From: Ypsolopha sequella
Lineage: Eukaryota > Arthropoda > Insecta > Lepidoptera > Ypsolophidae
Assembly: GCA_934047225.1 (NCBI GenBank)
Contig: OW203986.1
Coordinates: 18,107,221-18,171,220, forward strand
Direction of reading: 5' to 3'
DNA: 64,000 nt
Both the position numbers and the translations under genes were made by a program. This document shows, in pieces, positions 45,613-58,324 of this stretch. Within the stretch, counting starts at the first letter, position 1, and the number at the start of each line of letters is the position of its first letter. Under the pieces are notes generated by a model. The model saw nothing but the letters and a program-made list of their open reading frames with translations. It did not search any database and was not told the DNA's origin.

Positions 45613-46075
45613 ACATGATGATGATTCATCCGTCAGAGTTTGGTCACGGCGACTGTTGAATGCGGCTGTGGAGAGCGTCGGTCATGTGCCCTCATGTGAC
45701 TTATGTAGCCTATCTTGTTTGTGAAAGTGCGGTTGCACAGGCTACATGTAAGTTTTCCATTGTAGTAGTTGTATTGTATGGCAGCTGGTGGTCTACATCG
45801 GAGTTCATCACGTCTGGCGTCAAGAGTAGCTCTTCGTTTAGCCTCGAACTCGAAGATGTTAGTGTTAACACACACAGCTCGATCTTCAGCCTGGTCCTCC
45901 CATGTCAAATGTTCTATATTGCAACTTTTCCATGTGGCGTTTCTACTGCCCGCCTTGTTTGCGTTTTCCACTGCGAAGCTCGCAATATAAGATGCGTTTC
46001 GCCATTCTCTGTTCTGGCATACGTCGCACGTGGCCACACCAGCACACGTCGCACATACATATACGTACATATACC
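45613..46075 (-). pseudogene. LINE ORF2 C-terminus with C2H2 finger
   Basis: The minus-strand frame contains HLTWEDQAEDRAVCVN, FEAKRRATLDARRDELRCRP and the zinc finger [21 protein letters not shown] (C-x2-C-x12-H-x3-H), then runs into a (CAT/ATC)n 3' tail. C-terminal fingers of this kind follow the reverse transcriptase in several insect LINEs. The 5' part is missing. A 198-bp tail copy is at 40026-40223. Confidence 0.75.
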
Positions 46076-46930
46076 GTGAAATTTAAGTGACTTTGGCAAC
46101 AAAAACTGATAAAATAGTGTCGGGGCATTTTTAAATATAAAAAGTTCGTGGGATTTTAAATGAAGCCAGTATATTATTGGTGGCCATGAATAGGTAATGA
46201 GCTACAGAGTCATTATTGTTTTTTTCTTTTTGATCCAGCAGGATAATAATTAATGGCAGACGTGATTTCTTAATGGAATGAATTGTCGGTTAACGACCTA
46301 TAATAAACTCAACGAGGTATCTTATGTTATGAGATAGCTATTTCAACTGCGGGCTTCGTGAAATATACATTCTAGTACTCGTCCATACGAAGAACTTTTA
46401 CTATGAAGCCAAGCCTGAAAACGTGAAAAAATATCAGCTGTTTCATACATTTTGGTCGAGTGGGTATTAAAATATCTATGGAACAGCTGATTTTTTTTTG
46501 GTGATTTGATTGTTGGTTAAATAATAAAAGTATGGCTGAGTACAATCACAAGCTTCGTTTCCAAAACCACGTAAATTGTTTAATTATTGTTAATTTTATT
46601 TATTTAATGTTTTATTGCATAGCAATCTTTACATTGCATAAAATCTAAGCAAATGAAGATATATGGGTTATTTAGATTTTATTATTCTAAGAGTTCAGTA
46701 TCATCAAGGCAAAACTTGTTTGTTGTCGTTGTAGTTTATTTGACGTTCATGATTGATTAATCCATTAAGTTCAAGTAAAACAATATTATAGTATTACCAT
46801 CTATGTATAATATAATGGTATTAACTGTACAAAGTTTATAAGAAATTGAATAATGGAATGAATGGCACAGAGGTACGAGTACATTGAAATGAATATCTTT
46901 GAATTGGAATGATATGGTGGTAAGCTGTAG
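46076..46930. other. Spacer, nothing recognised
   Basis: AT-rich; no gene or clear repeat. The part near 46801-46930 may be 3' UTR of the small gene to its right. Confidence 0.3.
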
Positions 46931-47504
46931 TCATCTTTCTGGTGCAAATAGTTCGTCTTGATTGTGATTTTTATCACAGTTTGGGCACAGCAATTTGAAC
47001 TCCTGAAAATAAAACGTTTACATGAGAACAAAACTATTTTTATAAATAAGTTCTTTTTATTCGCATTAAGCCAACAATAAGCAGACAAAACAAAGACGGG
47101 AAAAAATTCCTTGGACCAGGATTTGGACATGCGACCTCTTGCTTTGCGATGTTCTCACTTTTCGTTCTTTCTTTTATGAATCTCACTTGTTATTAAAGTC
47201 GTTATTGAACTAATTCCATTATCAAGAAACTAAAAACTTACTTATAGAGATAAGTTCGCAATCTCACCAAGTTATACTGTTGTCTCAGAAGTTTCATAGC
47301 CTCTTCGCGATGGTGAGTAGAATCTAAATATTTACTCATTAGGGCGGCGGCCCTTTCAGCTTGATTCTCCAGATCACACAAGGTCTTCGGTTCAGGATCC
47401 TGACGAGTTTGGACTAAGCTTCTGCTGTAACGAGATCCCCATAAATGGTGACTCCTTGTTCTTGCCGGAGCTTTTTCTTCACTAGAAGGCTGAAGGTTTA
47501 CCAT
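46931..47504 (-). CDS. Small two-exon gene, 102 codons, CPNC motif
   Basis: Exon 1 is 47504-47268, exon 2 47002-46931, both in phase 0. The donor is TTG|GTGAGA and the acceptor TTTATTTTCAG|GAG. Exon 1 begins at ATG (MVNLQPSSEEKAPARTRS) and has a charged, helical-looking stretch (LENQAERAAALMSKYLDS, REEAMKLLRQQYNL). Exon 2 gives EFKLLCPNCDKNHNQDELF followed by APER and stop, with one CxxC pair that could be half of a zinc-binding site or a redox motif. No signal peptide or membrane segment. Balanced composition, in-phase consensus splice sites and the protein-like exon 2 argue for a real gene; I do not recognise the family. Reading through the donor instead adds nine residues and stops. The 265-bp intron holds a reversed tRNA-like SINE scrap near 47100-47145. 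Confidence 0.6.
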
Positions 47505-48254
47505 TACCGATAATTTAAAGCTTTAAAGTGCACTCAGCAAGGTTTGAGAAGGTAATGTGGTGACAAGATGTACATCATAGAATTTAAAGGTCCATAATTA
47601 TTATTAATCTGCATTTTGATGGAAGGGTGCAGTTCTAATTAGCAGTTTTAAAGGAATGTCTAATAACTTGTTATCAGTCTATTTGTTAATCATGTTCGGT
47701 TAATAATAAAAACGTGGGTAGATGCTTACCCTCTATATCTTTATAATATTTATAATCTAAAATAACCTTTGTCTTTGTTGGAATTTTTGAGTTTTCTACC
47801 TGCGAAAGCTGAACGGCGCTACGGGTATTGGTTGGTGTAACTATGTGGATTTTTGGTTTTTAAGCCACAGGAACGACTACGGCGACCACAGTCCTCTAAA
47901 TATTATTATTATTATTATGATATCTAATAGGGCAACGCATTAGATTTTCAATAGTGATTGTCGGTCACTCCAAGCGGAAAAACGCAGTGTGAGACGGACG
48001 GATTCAGGGCGAAAGAGTAAAAAGTAGTATATTTTTATTTATACAAAAAAAAAAACTAGAACAGTTATGAAAATTTCATATTACCAAAATCAATATATTA
48101 TTCAAGCCATCTTATAAAATATCGTTGTGATCTGAACATTATTCCTATTTGTCAAACTTTGAGAAAAAATGATGAACGTCGATGAATATCTCATTTCAAT
48201 AATTATTTTTATCAATTGAATGTTTTTCAATCGCGTTTCTGTTCTACAGAAATC
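47505..48254. other. Spacer upstream of the small gene
   Basis: No TATA box was placed for the minus-strand gene. A short ATT microsatellite lies near 47900. Nothing else recognised. Confidence 0.3.
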
Positions 48255-48883
48255 TAGAAAAACTGGAAAAGTGCGTGTCGGGCCAAGCGCATTGTATGGT
48301 TCCGTAGTTGTATGTTACAATCTGTGGACTTAAAAGGTTCATAAACTTATATTTATTACCTGTTTTACACAGCTAACAACTTCATTAAAGTAATTTTCAA
48401 TGAAATTTGAACAAAATTTTGGTCGACTATTACTAGTTAACTTATAAAACCTACTAAGCTATGATAGTTTTCCTTTTAATTTCGTTATATATACTCCTGC
48501 TGTGAATTTTTTCACATATCTAACCGTTTAGCTGACACTCGACTCTAACAAAAATGAGCACTTTAAAGCTTAATATTTCGTAAACGGATCCCTGAATCGA
48601 AAAATGATTTTCACAGATCTCGAATATTTTTAAAAGACCTATTCAAAGACATCCCACACTATGAGATAGACGAAAAAAAAATGATCCCCACTTTACGCGT
48701 AGAGGACGAAATTTTTTTTTTTTTCAAGACTTTATTTAACCACTTTGTCGGCGTGATTAATATGTATACCCATGCCAAATAACAGCTTTCTAGTACTAAG
48801 AGTCTCTGAACTAAGCCGCAGTTAGACAGACAGACGGACATGGCGAAACTATAAGGGTTCCTTGTTGACTACGGAACCCTTAA
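48255..48883 (+). repeat. Interspersed repeat family B copy
   Basis: Starts AACTGGAAAAGTGCGTGTCG with GGTTCCGTAG, contains GACTCTAACAAAAATGAGCA, and ends AGACAGACAGACGGACATGG and GACTACGGAACCCTTAAAG. Same family as 19487-19847, which is its mirror. Confidence 0.75.
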
Positions 48884-50907
48884 AGGTTCCTTAAATCTTA
48901 TTATTAAATTATTGAATTAATAGATTCTTATTGAAAGTAGTTAAACTACTCCAAAGGGTGCCAATATTCCAATGCGTCGCTTTAAGAGGATAGTCCCCGC
49001 AAAACCATAATTTATTATTCCTTGTTTGAATAATTTAGCAATATTACATATTTAAAAAAAATATTACTTCTGCCAAGACATACACACTCTAACCGAAACA
49101 GAATCTTCAGAAGTCATTCCAAAGATTTCATGTCGAGGTTTAAGGTTATTAGAGCAAAATCCCGTCCATATTATTTATGAATTGTAATTCTGTATAAACT
49201 TTACTAAACTCTTATGTTTTTAGCACCTTTGGATTTTTTAAATAATAAAATAAGTGAAACAAGCCGTCATTTTGACTTTTTTTCCAGAATCCGTTCCTCT
49301 GGCACTGCGGTTCTTTTCGCATGAAGTAATACGGTATAATGCAAGAGCGACCTATCGTTAGGCCTTAATTTTTCAAGAGTTTTTGAATGATTATACTGGG
49401 TCTACTACATATCCAATCAATGCAAATTTTTTATGTATGTTTCTTCACTTTCGATCGATTGATTTATATTTAAATTTTCTTTTAATTAACTTCATTTTCA
49501 ACTTTCGTGTTTTACGATCAATACGAAAATCTTGTTAACTATCGCTTCTGTTTAATCTAACATTGTAATTTTTAAAAATTTCTAAATCATTTCGCGCGTA
49601 TTTCGGCGCACGATTTTCAACTTTATTAAAGTCAGATTCCGGGTAATAAAATTACAAAGTCGCTGTGCACCAAAAGAAGGCCTCCTCTTAACTTAGTTTA
49701 TAAATGCATTTCGAATCCATGACGCCAAAATAAATAGTTTTTAAAGCACACCTATTTGTATATTAACAATATAGGTATTCTTTGGACAAATTTTTTCAAA
49801 GTGAATTAAAACCCGTCTTTTTAACTCACAAGAAAACTAAATGTGCATTTCTACATTTGCGAAATTGCACATTTTCTCCGAATCACTGAGATATTCTGCA
49901 ATGAAATCTCAGTGAGAACGTTCCGCTTTTCTATTGAATAATTGAACAGTGATGTATTGCGAGTGTTTGTGTAAGTATGAAAGTCAGAGATTTGTGTTAT
50001 TCCACCTCCGTTCACCACATGTTTTTTTCTTTTATCTGCCAATCAAATTTTGTTTTTGTTTATAAAATAATACTACAGTGATTGATAGAGTGAAGCTGTG
50101 ATTGAAATAGTGGGATGATTAAATTGGAAACACGAAATCTCGAGTTGAACAATGATGCTGTGACAAACAGGAGCTGAGCAGTGAACATTTTAGACTGCAT
50201 GTAAATATGTATGATATATTCTCAAGTTATCGAGGGGATCCGATTCTTATACAAAAGTTCCGGCCCTTTCCTGAGTTAACCATATGGTTATATGTACTGA
50301 AAATTATGTCAATAATCTTATTAACGCGACAATAAGTCGCGAATTAATAAAATATATTTTTTTAAATTACCTTTCAAGCACATTTTAGTAATGATATTTC
50401 GTTAAATTCTGACATTATAGTGGTGCGCACTACGCAGTAACATACAAGCATGTGTGAGTACCTTTTTTACGTATGTGTTATTATGCAACGCTGCCAGATG
50501 TACGGAGCGGGGACGACTGCGGCGTTGCCGCTCCGAATTCTTATTATAATTTCTTCGAAACTGCTAATGCATGCTTTTTTAATTCTAACTAGTGTTGCCA
50601 TTGTGCCAAATGTACCGTAATTTCGGTATGTAATACTAAAATTTTATCTCTTGAAGTCTAAACATTTTCAAGTTATATCTATCATGAATCATGCATGACA
50701 GTATAAATACGAAATAAAGAAACAGGTCCTGATTTCAAAATATTTGTATCTCTGAAAACATCAAATACATACATACATATTATATGCTTTGCTTCGCTGA
50801 TGTGATGTAGTTAAAATACGGAAAAAGGAAAATTGAGTACTATGTAATTTAAACATGGATGACAAAGAAATTGAAGAATTGAGATGTTAAAATATTTTTT
50901 TTTTATT
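48884..50907. other. Spacer, nothing recognised
   Basis: About 2 kb of AT-rich DNA. A GC-richer patch near 50490-50540 (CGGAGCGGGGACGACTGCGG) is unexplained. No coding-like frame. Confidence 0.3.
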
Positions 50908-51600
50908 TTCCTTCACTGGCGAGAGGATATCGAAACTGCAGCCAAGGAGAGAAAAAATTTCCCCATTATTCTAGCAGATGGCGCTTTCAAAATGAACAAA
51001 AAGCACAGCTATTGTTACCAGGTTTGTGAAATTATTATTATTTATCAAATTTAGTACTTTTAATATGGGGACAGTGGCGGCAATAGCTCAGGCAGTAAAA
51101 CGCTGGAGTCTCAATCTCCGTACAATCGCAACAGACGTAACAATCGTCGGTGAAATGAGGGTGTACATGTGTGGACTATGACTTTCACCGCACAGTTCAC
51201 ACTAGGAAAATACCTCTGACACCCCCGCGGGGATTCAAGTTGTGACGATAAACATATTTTTATAGATAAGTTAATTTAGCTACAACTATCAAAAACCACT
51301 AAACTTACACCATGACACATTATTATTTCTTACTTCCTTACGTTATGAACTTATGATTCTCTACTTTCTTCAGTACTTTCACAATTTTATTTTATTGCAG
51401 GTCCAGGGACAGCTCGAAGTGACAAAAATGGCGAAGTGTTATTTTGTGTGCTTCATAATACCGCTGCAACCCATCACTTGAATGATGAAGACTTTATACA
51501 AGGAATTATACCAAAATTGGTATCGTTTTACAAGGAATGCGTATTACCAGAAATAATACTAATGAGAGTAACGAAAAATGCAAGTGTTACGATCTTGTAA
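50908..51600 (+). pseudogene. YqaJ-type (viral recombinase-like) nuclease fragment, broken
   Basis: Two exon-like pieces in phase: up to 51021 (DIETAAKERKNFPIILADG, KMNKKHSYCYQ) and from 51401 (VQGQLEVTKMAKCYFVCF), with donor CAG|GTTTGT and acceptor TTTATTGCAG. The YQ-VQGQL join and the later EDFIQGIIPKLVSFYKECVL match the C-terminal half of YqaJ-like exonuclease domains, which are widespread in animal genomes and often transposon-associated. The second piece changes frame after CFIIPL and the catalytic N-terminal part is absent, so it is a pseudogene. A SINE lies in the 379-bp intron. Confidence 0.7.
51067..51250 (+). mobile_element. tRNA-headed SINE, short copy
   Basis: Head GTGGCGGCAATAGCTCAGGC with AAAACGCTGGAGTCTCAATC, then CAACAGACGTAACAATCGTC and the shared body/tail (CGGTGAAATGAGGGTG, CACAGTTCACACTAGG, CCTCTGACACCCCCG). 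Related to 23413-23741 but with a deletion in the body. Confidence 0.75.
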
Positions 51601-51654
51601 ATAAATAAATAAATAAATCTTATAATTGGTCTTTTTTATTTCATTATAAAAACT

Positions 51655-51960
51655 TCTCATTATATTTTCATAATAAAATTTCATACATAGCAAAATAATA
51701 CAAATTAAAACACAAAAAGAATTTATGACAGGGGATCTAACGTAGATACCATAAATTGCGAAGCAAGTATACGCTACAATGTGCCACGCGGTGTCTTGTT
51801 GAGGTAAACGAAATTTGTTATATTTTCATACATAGCAAAATAATACAAATTTAAAACACAAAAAGAATTTACGATAGGGGATCGAACCTAGATACAATGA
51901 ATTGCGAAGCAAGTATACGCTGCAATGCGCCACGCGATGTCTTGTCAAGGTGAATGAAAT
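51655..51960 (-). repeat. Two tandem ~146-bp copies of a tRNA-like repeat
   Basis: TTTCATACATAGCAAAATAA, GCGAAGCAAGTATACGCT and CAATG(T/C)GCCACGCG occur twice in a row. On the minus strand each copy shows GTGGCGCATTGCAGCG and TAGGTTCGATCCCCT, resembling A and B boxes of a tRNA-derived SINE. The left copy has a mutated B box. Confidence 0.7.
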
Positions 51961-52656
51961 TTGCTATTATTAATTACCTGTAGTGACAATTTACATGTGT
52001 GGGTAAGATTTCTTGTATACACAGAGATCGGTAGAATTAAAACATGTAGGCCAATTTATGTAAAAGTTGAATGATTTATCGATTGTGTAATGAATAGAAC
52101 TTATCACATATGCTTCTATTGGATCGCGAAGTGAGGTTCTGTTTGTTTATATTACAAAGTAAGATCATTGAAAAATTCAATATCAATATTGGCAAAACAG
52201 CGCCATCTCACGAGGATGTGGTGCCTAGCTGTTCGAATCGTTCCCCCTTAATACAATTTTCGTGGAATACAAAGTAATTGAGAGCCGGGGTAAGTATAGG
52301 GTGCGGGGATAGGTGACAGTTGATAACAATGTCCATGTATCAACTTGTCGACAGGCATAAATTTAAATGCATTCCAATGAACGTTTTTTCTAATGTCAAA
52401 TTTAGTGTTAAATAAGATTCCTAGATGGCACTGTCGTATTCTTTAGCAACAGAATCAAAAACAAAATTTGCACCGATTCCAAACAAACGAAAAACCACTT
52501 TGTCATTGATTGCTACGAAACACATTTTATCTATGGTGACATGGACAGCGCCATCTGGAGGAAAGGTAAGAAGTAAGAAAAAAAAACAATGAGAAAAACG
52601 CTCAATAACTTCCGCCATACTTACTCTATGGACGCATGACATTTGTGACCATCTCC
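51961..52656. other. Spacer, nothing recognised
   Basis: Contains a minus frame of 73 codons at 52421-52642 without a recognised motif; AGATGGCACTGTC and ACAGCGCCATCTGG form a short inverted pair around it. Confidence 0.3.
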
Positions 52657-52754
52657 CCCTGCGTTCCGAAATAGAATTATATCGCTAAAATCGATTACGA
52701 AAGTATGAAGTGAATGGCTTATGATCCATTTTAATTCTATTACGGACCGCAGGG
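52657..52754. mobile_element. 98-bp MITE family 3, copy 2, 3-bp target duplication TCC
   Basis: Differs from the copy at 17847-17944 by about one base. It is flanked on both sides by TCC. Confidence 0.85.
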
Positions 52755-53384
52755 TCCATTTTCTTTTCAAACAAATTATGACAAGGTGAACGACAAATCT
52801 AACTGAAGTAGAACAGTTTTGGTACAGTACATTTGTGTTAATAAAGGGAACTGATTTTGTGGTTTTATGTATTTATTACGTAAAGTGAACACTTTACAAA
52901 AATATCTCACTCGTACTCAAAATCTGTAAACTCTGATTAAATTCAGATTCAAATCAGAAAAACGATGAGCAATGAATGAATTAATGTAATTTATGACAGA
53001 TATTCAAAATCAGATGCCAAAGCTGAAGAAGAGGTCAATTAGCAGCCAGTAATAATGTACATTGTGCCGGATCGGACTCTATTATGACCACGATCCGCCA
53101 TGTCACAAACAAAAAAAAGAAAAGAAACAAAGAAATACGGGATTCATTTCAAATTCAATAAATTAAGCTAATCACAACGGAATAAAATATCACACTTAGT
53201 ATGGCTTTGAAACCATTACGGATCCTTAAATGAAAGCCAACGCAAAGATTATTCTAGAACAACGAACTGTCAACGGAAATTCTGCTCTAAAGTATTTGAC
53301 TTACGGTTGAATTCTGTAAAAATAGCATAAAACACAAAGATTGGTCTTGACGTCAAATAATAACAAATGTCACCGAATATCTCC

Positions 53385-53515
53385 AAGTATTACTGGGAGA
53401 CACTAGGAAACTCCAGTAGACACCGCGGATCACCGACTGTCACCGGGAAGCACTGGGAGACTCCAGCAGACACCGCGGGTCACCGACTAACACCGGGAGT
53501 CACTGGGTTGGTGGG
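53385..53515. repeat. ~60-bp minisatellite upstream of a TATA box
   Basis: About two and a half units built of CACTGGGAGACTCCAGCAGA, CACCGCGG(A/G)TCACCGACT and CACCGGGA(A/G). GC-rich and unlike its surroundings. Confidence 0.75.
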
Positions 53516-53877
53516 GATATAAAAAAAGGTCCGATTCAATAAATGACAGTTCTTATCTACGACTAAATCCGCGCGGACGTGACGCTGCCCGATTGAGGTG
53601 CGAGTTTCCGGTTATAATTTATTTTAATTATAAAACGTTTGTAATATAGGGCTCTCAGGCAAATAATTTTTAAATTTAGGCAGGGAAGTAAAAGTATTAG
53701 TTTAGGATTGCCTGAGTAGTGTATATGGGCTTGTGTGTAGGCCTAGATAATAACCGCGAAAAGTGAAATAAGTGAAAAATCCCTTTTCTGTGAAAGATAG
53801 GGTTGAAATGTGCTATGTGATTTACTAAATATAGTGATTTTTTGTTTTGCTATGGATTGCTTTCATCGGCAGAGTTT
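53515..53877 (+). promoter_or_regulatory. Candidate promoter and first exon
   Basis: TATAAAAAAAG at ~53518 is followed ~27 bases later by ATGACAGTT (initiator-like) and GGACGTG. A downstream ATG at 53852 (MDCFHRQS) runs into TTT|GTGAGTAA, a strong donor at 53878. This could be the start of a gene whose remaining exons lie to the right, or part of an LTR. No second exon was found, so it stays tentative. Confidence 0.3.
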
Positions 53878-56511
53878 GTGAGTAATAGGATAATCAAGTC
53901 CTAATACTTCTAGAAGTGTTTCTAAAATTTATTTTGACCTACTGAATCTATTTATTTTGCTCGCGAAATTCCTCTAATTTTTATGTCTTGATTTTGTGTG
54001 TATGCTTGCCAATTTGTTGTTTAAATTCTTCAGGACGCTATTTCTTGTATTCCTATTTGCATGATCTTTATCAATGTGCAGAGCATGTGAATTAAATTTT
54101 GGGCAAAACTAAACAAAGAGACCCTTTAATTGCTATATAAATTATTATTAGAGTCAAATTAGATTCTTTTAGAGAAAATTTAATATTCTCATTGGAAAAT
54201 TCATGTATGGGAGATTGATAAACAGGCCCGAATTCATTGAAATAAATAAAACTGTGCCTAAAAAATATATTATTTTAACGAAAGAGATATAATTTCAATA
54301 TATTAATTTATAATACAAAATGATGTGTCTGTTTGTACTGAATAAATAATATTCTTTCATTTTAACTGGTATATTGAGACCCAGGCTATAACACTATATA
54401 CCTATGGAATAGTGAAGCCAGAAAGTTAAAATGGTATAAAATAGATGCTTGTGAACTAAAAATAAAGTTCTAATTTATTTTAATAAGTCAGTAAATGAGA
54501 CTTGATTGTTTTATTAAAATTATTATCACTCATAGTCAGGAAAATAGCCAAGACTTATGTATGATCGAAGGGAACCTTTCTTGTTATTTACAACCCTTAC
54601 TAAATATAATTTTTAGTGAAATAGTAATTAAAAATATATTAAATTTATTTATATAAAGGTAATTTATATTGACTTATTTCATATAGAGACTACTAAGTCT
54701 TAAAAGGGTTCATTAAATGAAACCTAGGTACATATGAAATAAGGTACTTACAGAAAATGGTTTTGGTAATTGGTTTATGGAAGGTACCATGTGATGATTC
54801 GCTTCCGATATGTCAGGTAGCACTTTCTGATGGATTCAATATCTTCCAATTTTATTTGATTAAACTAACAAAATTTATCTATAGATAAAATTTAAAGAAA
54901 TATGTACCTTATTTTTAAAGTACTAAGCTTCTTTTAAATACAAACTTCAGATCAGAAATAATATTGTGTAATAAGTTCTATTAATCCAAGAAGTTCACAC
55001 GTTCAGTTTAAAAGTCAATATAATTTACTGCCCACATACCCTTAAGTAACTTGTTCAGAAAGATAAATATTACATATTTCAAACTTTTAGAAGTTCAATA
55101 AAAGGTTTCTAAAGATTATACATAAGTTACAACTGTTAAGTAATTTCATAAATAATAATATAGCTGTTAAGTTCTTTATTTACTATAAATACAACCATAA
55201 TATCCAAAGTTAGCAAAATCTAAAACTAAATTTATTTTCTAGTGCTGACAGACATTTTCATAAATAATTTTATTCAGATAAGCTCTCATATATTGATTTT
55301 CCAATAAAATTAACACCTAGAGTCAAATATGGTAGGAAATATTTACATTTGGTATTCATAATTTTGTGGTCTAGGTAGTTGTAGAATGGTTCATTACAGA
55401 ATTGCTTTGAAAAGAACAGGGGTTACTACTTGGTTCACAATGTATGGTTATTTATCAGACGATCACTCTTCAGGCCTTAGTTTATATTCTGTATCAAACG
55501 ATCCAATAGAAGTAGTTAATGTAATGTTTTTTTGGGGTTCAAGTTATGAGTAGATAATAATAGTAAATGGGTTCAGTCAGATCCAGTCAGTTTCACTTCA
55601 GTATTTCATAATTAAAATTTTATCAGGTTGAGGGGGTACAATCTGGTGGTGCCGTTTCCCAGTATCCATTAATTAAGTTATTTCAAATGTTCTGGTGTTT
55701 GTGTGGAGGTGGTTTGATACAGCAATGTGGCCCTTAAGGTCACAACATGTACCCATCCTTATCAATTAATTGCAACAGGATATTAATCTCATTATCTTAC
55801 TGGTCCAATTAACACTTTTTTACTCAGCTGTACACCTCCCCCCACAAACCATCTTCGTCCCCCCTGTCAATTAAAATATATTCCTATACTTGCACAAGCT
55901 GCGACTTAAAGAAGCTGATTGGTAAAATAATAATGTTTCTTTTAAAAGTGTGATAAACGTGTTGAAAAGTGTATATTGTTGAATATTGTTCTCATAATTT
56001 AAAAAAAAAGCTGGAAAATAACATGCGTTCTCATTACAAAAATTTCCCCGTACTAGGTATTACAAAATTAGCGATAAACTGCTTTTCGCGAACTAATTAG
56101 TACGTTTTGAGAGAATATAAAGCTTACTACTATTATTAGATACGATGAGCCGGTAACCTATTTTTAAAAAAAATTTTTTACATATTTAACGGATAATATA
56201 GCTAAATAGTTAATCAGAAGATTAACACATTTTTAAACAGATAGCAACTTGGTAATGAAATTTAACATCATAAAGATAAATCTTTCCATACATGTTTCTG
56301 GGCATAGCTTAGCATATTCGTTGCTAAAGGCACTTTATTTCGTCGTCGGTCAAACTTATGAGCAACGAAGCCGTGCAGTAAACGTATGAAGCAAATTTTC
56401 TACATGAAAACGATAAATTGTGCCTAGTTGAGTGTGCTAGAGGCACACTTCTTAAACCACGATCTGAGGTCAACTACATAAATTTATCGTTTGTCTTTAT
56501 TATAACAAGAA
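53878..56511. other. Unique-looking AT-rich region
   Basis: About 2.6 kb without coding-like frames or visible repeats, consistent with an intron of the candidate gene to its left. 55830-55865 is C-rich (CACCTCCCCCCACAAACC). Confidence 0.35.
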
Positions 56512-56881
56512 CAAACCGGCCAAGTGCGAGTAGAGCCTCAGTTTATTAGGGTTCCGTAACATCGTAACAAGCTGTGAAAGAAAAAAAGTTATAAGTTAAA
56601 AGTTATAAGTGAGTAGATATGAATCGGCGTTTACCGTATACCGCCCCGTTACAAAAACTGTGTAAAACTTACAACTTTTTTAATCTCTTTTTACTTTTAA
56701 AGATTAAAAAAAGTAAAAAATATATTTCTACTCTACTTAATTAGCTTTAGACAATGAAACCTAGCATGTTAGTTAGGGTAAGAAAAAAAAGACCCTTGGT
56801 GACATACGGATAGTTGGACATACGCACTGCAGTGACATTAATAGGGCTTCTTATTGCCCTTTGGGTACGGAATCCTAAAAA
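56512..56881 (+). repeat. Interspersed repeat family B, short copy
   Basis: AACCGGCCAAGTGCGAGTAG with AGGGTTCCGTAAC at the start, and GCCCTTTGGGTACGGAATCC at the end. Confidence 0.75.
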
Positions 56882-58324
56882 GTCTGAATAGAAAACAGGT
56901 CTTAAACCACTACCAGGTTTAACATATAAAAAGAAGCCTTGGGTCTGTTTGCTGTTCGCACCATAACTAAAGATAGGATAGGCCAAATGTGCTGTTTGAC
57001 ATGTAGGTGTAGAATTACAATAGGGCTCCGGAAAAATACGGAAAATACTTATTCAATTAAATACACTATGTTAGCCACCTGTACGGACACTATATATCAT
57101 CTATATTGTAATCTGTTTACCGGCACCCATGGTACAGACTCTCCATGGTCTAGTCTGGGAGCCACTGAATGCTGCTTCAATTGTAATGTTTATGTGAAAT
57201 AAAATATTTTTAATTTTTTCAATAAAGTCACATATTGGAAGTTCATATCAAGCTTCAAAAGAAGCGTATTTCCAATTGAATCACATCAGCATTGACGGTA
57301 CCCTAATAATGTACGCTTTACAAACGAAACCAAACCTTGAAATGTTCCTCTTAAAGTGCGAATAGTTTCGGGGAGCACAAAACAAACTAATTTGTATTTT
57401 GTAACAAAACATTATTTACTAACTGTCAGGTTCACGCGACTCGACTCGGAGATGGGGTAGACAGACGTGGCCGAGTCAATTAGGGGAGGGTTTTAGTTAC
57501 AATACAACAGTTATACTGTGGTTGCATCCAAACAAAAATAAGTTGCAGATTAAATACGGACCCATATCACACTTCAACAACATGTCACCGATATCGTCTA
57601 TCGGTAAAATGCCGTTGATATGTCGATAAAAAACGTCCGACCGACATTTTCTATCTATTACATTTTCTATCGTGCGTGCCTTAGTCTTGTTAGAATGAAA
57701 AGGGCCATTATGTACGAAACACCGTCCAAACATGAGTATTTTTTATTTGCTTTGTCAAATGAATCGTCTTTACCGTAGATTACCTATACATATTTGTATC
57801 GATGGAACTCGTATATTATACGTATGTACGATGTACACTTAAAAGTATATAAAAAATAATACACAGGAATTTAAAAAAGAGCAGTATCTTTCTGCCTGTT
57901 TGTAGGTAGATAAGTGTGGTATATTTTTGTATTTGTTTTAAAAGTAGGAATAAAAATATATTTATACAGGTTGAAAATGAACCCTCTAGCTATATTGAAA
58001 TATATTAATCAGAACCACTGATAGAACAGAGAATCGTAAAAAAAAAAGTATTTTTTCTCATTTTTTTTACTACTAAAACTTTTCAATTTCGAATAAATGG
58101 CTAACCTACGCGGCGCGTTATATGACTGACAATAAATTAATAAAAAACATCCCCGACACCCATGACGCCCGCCCCCGCAATCCACCCTCCCGCCCGCGAT
58201 CGACTTGACGGTCGATATCTTTATTTTTATTATAAGAAAATACAAAAGTAATCCCATCAAAAAATTTCATGTAAACTATCGCCAAGACACAAGCTCAAAA
58301 CGCTTTTACTGTTAAAAAGTTATC
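56882..58324. other. Spacer, nothing recognised
   Basis: No coding-like frame. GC-rich patches near 57425-57490 and 58150-58200 are unexplained. Confidence 0.3.
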
